From NCBI RefSeq assembly GCF_025336525.1, contig NZ_JAOCZP010000004.1, forward strand, positions 124,001 through 188,000: DNA of 64,000 bases, written 5' to 3'. The position numbers were made by a program, and so were the translations under genes. This document shows positions 57,674-64,000 of this stretch, one piece after another (position 1 is the stretch's first letter; each line of letters starts with the position of its first letter). Origin of the DNA: Chelativorans salis. GTDB taxonomy: Bacteria > Pseudomonadota > Alphaproteobacteria > Rhizobiales > Rhizobiaceae. The notes beneath the pieces are model-generated. The model did not search any database. It saw only the letters and a program-made list of their open reading frames with translations, and had not been told where the DNA came from.

Positions 57674-58983
57674 GGCCGAGCCTCCCTCAGAAGACGCGCC
57701 TCGGCAGCCGAGCCCTTGCTTTTGCGGATGACGTGCACGAGGACGAGCCATGACGCCACCACCATCGCGAACTCAACGACATAGAGGGAGACGATTGTGC
57801 CTGTCGGCGGCGCATACCAGCTGGCCCAGGCGGTCAGGACTGCGCCGAAGAGACTGCCCAGCGACATCACGGTGCCGCGATAGGCGTGATTGCCGGATGC
57901 CCCCAACGCCTCCACCGCAACCGACCAGATCGCGAGCAATATGACGATCCAGCACATAAGGCGCACGAAGGAGACGAGCGAAACGTAATCGTGGCCGAAC
58001 AGATAGGGCAGGAGCGGCGCGATGATGAAAACGCCAATGGCGGCAGCGATAGAGATCAACGTCGCCGCGGCAAGCACCTTTTTGACCCGCTCGACCATCT
58101 GGTGCAGTCCTCCCGCGCTGGCTCTCGCCGAGCCGGGATAGATGAGGCGGTTGAGCGCCTCGACCGAGAGATAGCTGCTTTCCAGCATCCTGCGCGCAAC
58201 GCTGTAGCTCGACACGATCTCTGCAGTCGAAACGAGGCTCAGGACCAGGAGATCGACATTCTGGCGTGCGGCCCGGAGGATGAAGGGAACGCTGAAGTAG
58301 ATCCCGTTCATGATCTCCTCCCGCACGATCCTGAATTCGGGCCGGCCCAGCCGCATGAGAATGCGGAAGCAGACGAGCGCAACCAGGATATGGCAGGCGA
58401 GCTGCCAGACCGCCCATTGTCCCGTCGTCGACACGTCAAATATGACGCACGCCAAGACCGCGGCGGCCGTCCTTGCGACCGCGAAGCCCACGACCACCTT
58501 GTTGGCCGTGCCGAACTCGCTGCGCCCGATGAATATCTGCTCCGTCAGCACAATCAGCCGGACGAGCACGATATTCGTGACGAGCATGGCCACGATGAAG
58601 ACGAGGTTGAGGACCGGGTTGTCTGAAAGCTTGAACAGGAAGGGCAGCACAACCGCCCCTGCGGCCACTAGGATCACTCCGCTTATGCCCGTCAGGATAA
58701 GATTGTGACCAAGCATAACGGGATAGGCGGAAGTGTCTCGCGCCACCCGTCGTACCAAGGTCTCCATGGCACCGAGCCCGCACAGATGCAGCGCGACGCT
58801 GCAGATCGCGGTGATTGCCACGAACAGGCTGAACTCATCGACGCCAAGCCACCGGGCGAGGATTGCGAACGTCGCCAGTTGCGCGGCGGAGCTGATGAGA
58901 AGGCTGCCGCTCGACGCCACATAGGTGAAGACCGTCCCAAGGAAGGACCTGAAGTCGCCTGTGATGTGCTTGCCCCCGAACAT
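57670..58983 (-). CDS. Polysaccharide flippase (Wzx/MVF-type)
   Basis: A 437-residue membrane protein with about twelve to fourteen transmembrane segments, of the polysaccharide-transporter family: an early VASSGSLLISSAAQLATFAI, a middle REEIMNGIYFSVPFILRAAR and the SVEALNRLIYPGSARA segment. It would turn lipid-linked repeat units to the periplasm for the polymerase/ligase at 53,452. ATG at 58,983 is chosen; the codon before it is TTG. Confidence 0.88.
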   Translation of the reverse strand: MFGGKHITGDFRSFLGTVFTYVASSGSLLISSAAQLATFAILARWLGVDEFSLFVAITAICSVALHLCGLGAMETLVRRVARDTSAYPVMLGHNLILTGISGVILVAAGAVVLPFLFKLSDNPVLNLVFIVAMLVTNIVLVRLIVLTEQIFIGRSEFGTANKVVVGFAVARTAAAVLACVIFDVSTTGQWAVWQLACHILVALVCFRILMRLGRPEFRIVREEIMNGIYFSVPFILRAARQNVDLLVLSLVSTAEIVSSYSVARRMLESSYLSVEALNRLIYPGSARASAGGLHQMVERVKKVLAAATLISIAAAIGVFIIAPLLPYLFGHDYVSLVSFVRLMCWIVILLAIWSVAVEALGASGNHAYRGTVMSLGSLFGAVLTAWASWYAPPTGTIVSLYVVEFAMVVASWLVLVHVIRKSKGSAAEARLLREARP

Positions 58984-59186
58984 CAAATTCCAAGCCCTGC
59001 CGCGCGCTGTCCCCCGCGCCGGCGAAGGAAACCTATCACCGCTCGTCGTTTTATCCTATTTCGAGCGTTAATACGCGGCGGGAATGATCTTGCGGTTAAC
59101 ACGCGGTCAGAGGCTTCGCAATCGGCTTCAAGCTCCATTTACCTGTGTCGACTATACAGGCATTTCGGCTTGAAAAGGGGCGTGGG

Positions 59187-59888
59187 ATGGCGAAGCAAGA
59201 ACCAATCGAAATTTCCGTGAAGGGGCTGTCTTCGGCACCGACGGTGCGTTTCATGGGCATCGAGTTGGAAATGGCTCCCGGCGTTCTGGTGCCGCGCGAG
59301 GAGACGGAGCTTCTGGGCCGCAGCGCGGTGGAACTGCTGCAGGGGATGTCCGGTGAAGCAATCGTGATCGACATGTGCTGCGGCTCGGGCAACCTTGCAC
59401 TGGCTATCGCTGCCGCGGTCCCAACGGCAAGGGTTTGGGCGTCCGACCTCACTGACGATACGGTGGCTCTTGCCCGGCGGAATGCCGAGCGCTGCGGCCT
59501 CGCCGGCTCCGTCAAGGTCGTGCAGGGCGACCTCTTCTCCGGGCTTCAGGATGAGGGGTTGGAGGGCAAGGCCGATCTCGTCGTCTGCAATCCTCCCTAT
59601 ATCTCGACCCTTCGCCTGGAAGGCGATCGCGCCGCTCTGCTCGAAAACGAGCCGAGGGAGGCCTTCGATGGGGGGCCTTACGGTCTTTCGATCCACCAGC
59701 GCCTCGTGCGTGAAGCAGCGGCCTTTCTCAAGCCCGGTGGATGGCTCGCCTTCGAATTCGGCGAAGGGCAGGACCGCCAGGTCAAGATCCTGCTTACCCG
59801 AGCCGGTTTTTACGAGCCGGCCCGCTTCGCCGCGGACGCCGCCGGCACGCCGCGTGTCGCCATTGCCCGCAAGAAGCAAGAGCAATGA
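59187..59888 (+). CDS. Class I SAM-dependent methyltransferase, PrmC/HemK-like
   Basis: A 233-residue methyltransferase with the N5-glutamine-methyltransferase motifs of PrmC: VLVPREETELLGRSAVELLQ, the SAM loop IDMCCGSGNLALAIAAAVP (about residues 65-83) and the catalytic VVCNPPYIS (about 133-141). It lacks the N-terminal helical domain that PrmC uses to hold release factors, so it may methylate another amide or amine substrate. ATG at 59,187 with AAGGGG upstream is chosen. It overlaps the next GNAT-like gene by four bases. Confidence 0.85.
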   Translation: MAKQEPIEISVKGLSSAPTVRFMGIELEMAPGVLVPREETELLGRSAVELLQGMSGEAIVIDMCCGSGNLALAIAAAVPTARVWASDLTDDTVALARRNAERCGLAGSVKVVQGDLFSGLQDEGLEGKADLVVCNPPYISTLRLEGDRAALLENEPREAFDGGPYGLSIHQRLVREAAAFLKPGGWLAFEFGEGQDRQVKILLTRAGFYEPARFAADAAGTPRVAIARKKQEQ

Positions 59889-61000
59889 CTGCCGTTCGGC
59901 CGCTACAGGAAGACGATATAGCCGCCGTCGCGGGGCTGTTTCAGCGCATCTTCAGGGATCAACGCCAGCCCCCGCCCGAAGCGCTCGCCGTCTATCTGCG
60001 GCGGCTTTACCTGGAATTTCCGGGGCACGATCCGGAGATTGCCTCGCTCGTGCATCTGAGGGAGGACGGCGGCATTTCAGGCTTCATCGGCGTGACGACG
60101 CTGCCGATGACGTTTGAGGGACGGCCGCTGCGCGCCGCCGTCTGCGGGTCGCTCATGGTGGAAGACCGTGAGAGCGATCCCATGGCGGGCGCACGGCTTC
60201 TGAAAGCATTCCTCGCCGGGCCGCAGGACCTCTCCTTCAGCGAGACGGCGAGCGAGGTGTCGGCCGCAATGTGGACGCGGCTGCGCGGCGTGCAGCTGCC
60301 GCAATACAGCCTCGACTGGGTCCGCATGATCCGGCCCTTTTCCTTCCTTGCGCAAGCGGCTTCCGGGAAGATGCGTGCTCTAGCTATGCTGTCGCCGCTG
60401 GCGGGCACGATCGATACGCTCGCCCGTAGGCGCATGTCGGCGGATGCCTTGCGCTGGTCCGGCATACCGGAAAACTGGAAGGGCGTGGGTACCTGCAGCG
60501 CGGTTGAAATCACCCCAAACGAGTTTGCCGGACTGGTAGCGCCATTCACCGCTCACTTCCAGCTTCGACCGGACTGGGCGCCGGGGCAGCTTGAGCAAAT
60601 CCTCGCTGACGCGCAAAGCAAGGCGAAATATGGGCCCGCCATGTTCTGCAAGGTCGTTTCGCGAACCGGCAAGACGGTCGGCGGCTTCTTCTACCACGGC
60701 GGGCGGGGCCGGATCGGCCGTGTACTGCAGACGCTTACCCTTCCAGGCCAAGCAGGCGCTGTGATCGATGCCATGTTTGCTCACGCCGCGGAGCAAGGTC
60801 TTGCCGGCCTGCGCGGACGCACCCAACCGGCCCTGCTGGAAGCCATGCTCGGGCGACGCGTCGCCTTCACGCATCTTGCCTCGACCGTCGTGCACGCACG
60901 TGACGCCGGAATCGTCCAAGTGCTTCAGGAGGGCAAAGGATTCCTGAACGGCATTGCCGGCGAGCATTGGAGCCGGCTGATTGGCGACCGGTTCGACTGA
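59885..61000 (+). CDS. Large GNAT-fold acyltransferase-like protein B
   Basis: A 371-residue paralogue of the protein at 56,498. Blocks in common: DIAAVAGLFQRIFRDQ, LSFSETASEVSAAMWTRLRG, YSLDWVRMIRPFSFLAQ and GIAGEHWSRLIGDRF at the end. The first domain (about residues 1-115) has a GNAT-type VCGSLMVEDR core, and the second (about 210-350) includes FFYHGGRGRIGRVLQTL. It starts within the methyltransferase stop codon (ATGA), so the two are one operon. Substrate unknown; acyl or aminoacyl transfer to a sugar is an inference from context. Confidence 0.75.
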   Translation: MTAVRPLQEDDIAAVAGLFQRIFRDQRQPPPEALAVYLRRLYLEFPGHDPEIASLVHLREDGGISGFIGVTTLPMTFEGRPLRAAVCGSLMVEDRESDPMAGARLLKAFLAGPQDLSFSETASEVSAAMWTRLRGVQLPQYSLDWVRMIRPFSFLAQAASGKMRALAMLSPLAGTIDTLARRRMSADALRWSGIPENWKGVGTCSAVEITPNEFAGLVAPFTAHFQLRPDWAPGQLEQILADAQSKAKYGPAMFCKVVSRTGKTVGGFFYHGGRGRIGRVLQTLTLPGQAGAVIDAMFAHAAEQGLAGLRGRTQPALLEAMLGRRVAFTHLASTVVHARDAGIVQVLQEGKGFLNGIAGEHWSRLIGDRFD

Positions 61001-61029
61001 CGGATAGGGTCCGTCTGCGCTGAACCTCC

Positions 61030-62028
61030 TCAGGAGGCGATTTCAGCTACGGTTTCGATCAGTTGAGGCTCCAGGTGGAGATAGCGGGTCGTCTTGCGCT
61101 TGGTAGCGATATCGGCCCACACACGCTGGACCTGCTCCTGGGTGAGCGCGGCGGCCGCCGCAACGGCGGATGCCGGCAGGCCGTGGTTGAGGCCGTAGAG
61201 ACACAGGTCCATCCGGTCATAGGGGAGCGAGAAGTAGAATTCCTCCTGTGTCTGCTGCAGCGAGTAGGTATCCGTTGTCGGCGGCCTGCGCCGGATCTCT
61301 TCCGGTACGCCGAGATAGGCGGCAAGATCGTAGACCTGCGACTTGTAGAGATGAGCTATCGGCTTCACGTCGGCCGCTCCATCGCCGTTCTTGACGAAGA
61401 AGCCCTGGTCGTATTCGAGCCGGTTGGGCGTGCCGAGGACGGCGAAGTTCAGCCTGTCGGCGTGATAGTACTCGATCTGTTTGCGGGTGCGCTGCTTCAT
61501 GTTTGTTGCTGCGACGATGCCCAGATAGACATCCGGCGTCATCCGCAGCTTCGTCTGCTTTCCTTGCGGATCCTGCACCACGAGGAAGGAGATGTTGTAG
61601 CCGTCCCCCTCCAGCGCGTTGGCGATGACGATCTTCGATGCCCAACCGGGACCGTACTCGGGAACGAGCTTGCGGATGAAGCTGTCGCGCCGCTCATAGC
61701 AGCCCATTGCCTGAAGGGTCGGGCCGATGTCCTCCACAACGCCATCATCGATGCCGAAGGTCTGCACGACCTCCCGGCCGAGCCGCAGGCTCTCCGGATC
61801 GGAGTCATTTTCCGGCATGAAGAGACAGAGGACGTTCTTTGCGCCCGCCGCCCGGACCGCAAGCGCCGTGCACACGCTCGAATCCACGCCGCCGGAGACG
61901 CCCAGCACAAGGCCGCGCTTGCGCAGCGCACGCAGCTGGGCCCTGAGGCCGGTCACGATCCGCTCCGTCTCGGCAGCGGGATCGATGGCGAGCGTGGCGG
62001 AGGAGAAGGAAGCGGCGTCTTGTTTCAT
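61030..62028 (-). CDS. nadE: NadE-like ammonia-dependent NAD+ synthetase / ATP-pyrophosphatase
   Basis: A 332-residue PP-loop enzyme with SGGVDSSVCTALAVRAAGAK (about residues 44-63), KNGDGAADVKPIAHLYKSQ and QIEYYHADRLNFAVLGTPNR, the NadE pattern. NadE makes NAD+ from deamido-NAD+ and ammonia with ATP. It lacks the glutaminase domain, so it depends on ammonia. The gene is coupled by a four-base overlap to an acyl-AMP ligase in the polysaccharide locus, so it could instead form an amide on a surface-glycan precursor; the sequence alone does not decide. Confidence 0.82.
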   Translation of the reverse strand: MKQDAASFSSATLAIDPAAETERIVTGLRAQLRALRKRGLVLGVSGGVDSSVCTALAVRAAGAKNVLCLFMPENDSDPESLRLGREVVQTFGIDDGVVEDIGPTLQAMGCYERRDSFIRKLVPEYGPGWASKIVIANALEGDGYNISFLVVQDPQGKQTKLRMTPDVYLGIVAATNMKQRTRKQIEYYHADRLNFAVLGTPNRLEYDQGFFVKNGDGAADVKPIAHLYKSQVYDLAAYLGVPEEIRRRPPTTDTYSLQQTQEEFYFSLPYDRMDLCLYGLNHGLPASAVAAAAALTQEQVQRVWADIATKRKTTRYLHLEPQLIETVAEIAS

Positions 62029-63569
62029 TCTGCTGGCTCTATCGTTTCGGCCGCAAGCCTGCGGCTGACCTTGCCCGTGTCCGTCTTCGGCAGCTCGCTG
62101 ACGAACCGCACGAGTTTCGGGACCATGAAGTCTTCCAGGTGTTTGGCGCAGTGGCGGATGACGTCGCGCTCGGAAAGTACGGGATCGGTCGCCACCACTA
62201 TGGCCGCGATGGCATGGCCCAGCACCGGATCGGCCACCCCCGTCACCACGGCTTCGGCGATCGCCGGATGGGCGTGGAGGACCGCCTCCACCTCCTTGGG
62301 CGCCACCTTCTCGCCGCGCGTCTTGATGATGTCATCCTTGCGGCCGACGAAATAGAGGAAGCCGTCGGCGTCGGTGCGGAAGAGGTCTCCGGTGTAGAGC
62401 ACCTTCTCCCACGGATTGAGGCCCGGGCGCAGCATTCTGGCCGTCGCCTCCTCGTTGCGCCAGTAGCCCTGCATGACGTGCGGACCGCGGATCACCAGTT
62501 CCCCGACCGTGCTAGGGGGAACGGGTTTGCCTTCGTCGTCCACCACGAAGGCTTCCGTGTTCGGGATCGCGATGCCGACGGAGTCCGGCCGATTGTCGAG
62601 TTCCTCAGGCGGCAGGTACGTGCAACGCTTGCATTCGGTGAGCCCGTACATGGAGTAGAGTTCGACACCGGGGCACAGCTCGCGCAGCCGGGCGATATGG
62701 GGCGGCGGCAGGGCTGCAGCGGTGTTGGAAAAGTAGCGCAGGCTCGGCAGGAACCCGGGCTGGAGATCGCGCATCTGCAGGATCATCGCTGCCATCGTGG
62801 GGACCAGCGGGAAACCGGTCACCTTTTCCTTGCGCATCAGCTCGAAGGTCGCCTGCGGGAAAGCGAAGGACTTCTCCAGCACCAGTGTCGCGCCGAGCTT
62901 GATCGACATCAGGAGCTGATAGAGCCCGTAGTCGAAGGCGAGTGGCAGGGCATTCAGGATGATGTCATCCGGCGTGTTGCGCAGGTAGGTTGTGATGGAC
63001 GTGGCGGCCGCTTCCACGTTGCGGTGCGTCATCATTACGCCCTTGGGCCGGCCTGTGGAGCCGGAGGTATAAATGAGCATGGCGAGGTCGACATCGATGC
63101 CGCCATGCGGAACGGGAGCGGGCTTCGTCTCCAGAGCGTCCGCAAAGGAGAAGGCGCCTTCCGGTACGGCTTCACCGGGCCTCTGCGTGGAGAAGAGAAC
63201 AAACGGCCGGCCGCACAACGCGCGTGCCTCGGCGGCGGCGGGCAGGAGCTTGGCCTGTGTCAGCACCGCTGCGGCCTCGCAATCCCCCACCACATAGGCC
63301 AGTTTCTCGGCCTTGGTGGAGGCGTTGATCGGGCTGAAGGTGGCGCCGGCCTTCAGCACGGCGAAAATGGAGACCGCCGCTTCCCAGGAATTGTCAATGA
63401 AGACCAGGACACGGTCGTTGCGGCGCACGCCGCTGGCCGCCAAAGCCGCCGCCAGGCGGTCGGACAGCACATCCAACTCGTCGTAGGAAAGCCGCCGGGA
63501 GCCGCAGATCAGAGCCGTCTTGGCCCCATCGGCAAGGACGCTGCGTTTCAGAAACTCTTCGACACGCAT
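62025..63569 (-). CDS. Acyl-AMP ligase / acyl-CoA synthetase
   Basis: A 514-residue ANL-superfamily enzyme that activates a carboxylic acid with ATP. It has the A3 loop YTSGSTGRPKGVMMTHRN (about residues 164-181), A5 YGLTECKR, A7 TGDLFRTDADGFLYF, A8 GRKDDIIKTRGEKV and the A10 lysine in PKTDTGKVSRR. The carrier-protein gene 22 bases upstream suggests loading of that carrier rather than free CoA. The start at 63,569 has GGAGA upstream. The acid is unknown. Confidence 0.9.
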   Translation of the reverse strand: MRVEEFLKRSVLADGAKTALICGSRRLSYDELDVLSDRLAAALAASGVRRNDRVLVFIDNSWEAAVSIFAVLKAGATFSPINASTKAEKLAYVVGDCEAAAVLTQAKLLPAAAEARALCGRPFVLFSTQRPGEAVPEGAFSFADALETKPAPVPHGGIDVDLAMLIYTSGSTGRPKGVMMTHRNVEAAATSITTYLRNTPDDIILNALPLAFDYGLYQLLMSIKLGATLVLEKSFAFPQATFELMRKEKVTGFPLVPTMAAMILQMRDLQPGFLPSLRYFSNTAAALPPPHIARLRELCPGVELYSMYGLTECKRCTYLPPEELDNRPDSVGIAIPNTEAFVVDDEGKPVPPSTVGELVIRGPHVMQGYWRNEEATARMLRPGLNPWEKVLYTGDLFRTDADGFLYFVGRKDDIIKTRGEKVAPKEVEAVLHAHPAIAEAVVTGVADPVLGHAIAAIVVATDPVLSERDVIRHCAKHLEDFMVPKLVRFVSELPKTDTGKVSRRLAAETIEPAE

Positions 63570-63591
63570 ACGGGGTCTCCAGCCTCGCCGC

Positions 63592-63864
63592 TCATGCGGA
63601 CTGAGACGCCTTCGCGCCGACTCTGGCGCTGACAAAAGCGGCGATCCGGTCGAGCGAGTCGAGATTCGCCGGAACGATGTCGGCATCGGCCATGGTCACT
63701 CCGAACTGCTCCTCGATGAAAGCGACGAGCTCCAGCACGCCGGTCGAATCGATGATGTCGTTCTCAATGAGCGACGCGTCTCCTTCGAGTGCGAAGGACG
63801 TGTCGCCGAACAGGAAATTCTCAACGATGAACGCACGCACGCTATCCTTGATGTTGTTTGTCAT
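63592..63864 (-). CDS. Acyl carrier protein (phosphopantetheine-binding)
   Basis: A 90-residue acidic four-helix carrier protein. ENDIIDSTGVLELVAFIEEQ (about residues 34-53) contains the attachment serine, Ser40, in an IDST context close to the usual DSL. ATG at 63,864 is chosen because AAGGAG lies six bases before it; an ATG two codons upstream is less well placed. It heads the carrier-ligase-NadE operon and is presumably the acyl carrier for the ligase. Confidence 0.93.
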   Translation of the reverse strand: MTNNIKDSVRAFIVENFLFGDTSFALEGDASLIENDIIDSTGVLELVAFIEEQFGVTMADADIVPANLDSLDRIAAFVSARVGAKASQSA

Positions 63865-63883
63865 TCCCATCTCCTTACAAAGC

Positions 63884-64000
63884 TTACGCGGCTTTTGAGG
63901 CCCGGAAGCGCGAACCCGTGAACGTCTCAAGCCAGAGCTGAGACGAAAGAATACCGACAAAGGCGGCGTTGTCGCGAAACCCGGTGAGCGGCTGCTGACG
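63884..64000 (-). CDS. 3' end of an unidentified gene cut by the window edge
   Basis: The last 38 codons of a minus-strand reading frame end with TAA at 63,884. The translation includes GFRDNAAFVGILSSQLWLET and ends RASKAA. The hydrophobic ILSSQLW stretch recalls the C-terminus of asparagine-synthetase-like enzymes in biosynthetic clusters, but 38 residues are too few for a call. Its stop is 20 bases before the carrier-protein start, so it is probably in the same operon. Confidence 0.5.
   Translation of the reverse strand, partial: RQQPLTGFRDNAAFVGILSSQLWLETFTGSRFRASKAA

Noticed and set aside
49000-64000. Exosortase/PEP-CTERM type EPS system
   Set aside because: The mix of GNAT/FemAB-like, ligase and deacetylase genes recalls such loci, but no exosortase, PEP-CTERM protein or associated regulator is present in the window.

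Overview
The window looks like a chromosomal segment from an alphaproteobacterium of the order Hyphomicrobiales (Rhizobiales), most likely of the Phyllobacteriaceae/Mesorhizobium type. This rests on high GC content, gene order (dnaQ-coaE-aroE-maf-ppsR, then hemE-hemJ-rho, then mnmE-mnmG-rsmG-parA-parB-holA), alphaproteobacterial families (DUF1150, DUF1402, DUF2244, Tim44-like), GANTC sites of the CcrM methylase type, and rhizobial intergenic palindromes. I see no tRNA, rRNA, CRISPR array, insertion sequence or prophage. The placement comes from family recognition, not from a search.

Layout. From 0 to 17.2 kb are housekeeping and stress genes: a cut Tat-exported cyclase-family protein, yraN/rsmI, a small heat-shock gene with an apparent ROSE-type RNA thermometer, nucleoside hydrolase, ribokinase, alkylation-repair proteins (Ada-like, AlkB), nth, adenosine kinase, arfB, kbp, coaA and a his operon (hisB-DUF2628-hisH-VOC-hisA-hisF-hisE). 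A 1.3-kb repeat-bearing gap (17.2-18.5 kb) separates it from hslV-GNAT-hslU. From 20 to 34.5 kb come DUF1402, XRE/Smr/MltA, a Tim44-like protein, fxsA, secB, a polyamine-type ABC transporter, and dnaQ-coaE-aroE-maf-ppsR.

The centre of the window is the likely chromosome origin. The 381-bp gap between ppsR and hemE (34,543-34,923) is AT-rich, carries five GANTC sites and several DnaA-box-like sequences, and the nearby genes point away from it on both sides. Seven to nine kilobases to the right, four parS palindromes surround mnmG/rsmG, directly before parA-parB. One overlaps the mnmE stop codon and one lies inside rsmG. Replication start, segregation and haem/tRNA-modification genes are therefore packed together.

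From 49 kb to the right edge lies a surface-polysaccharide locus: three glycosyltransferases, a polysaccharide deacetylase, an O-antigen ligase/polymerase-like protein, a Wzz/GumC-type chain-length protein and a flippase. To it are joined two paralogous large GNAT-like proteins, a PrmC-like methyltransferase, a NadE-like ammonia-dependent synthetase, an acyl-AMP ligase, a carrier protein and the end of a further gene. This tailoring set (carrier protein, adenylating ligase, amide-type synthetase and two acyltransferase-like proteins) is the least explained part of the window and the best candidate for an undescribed modification pathway.
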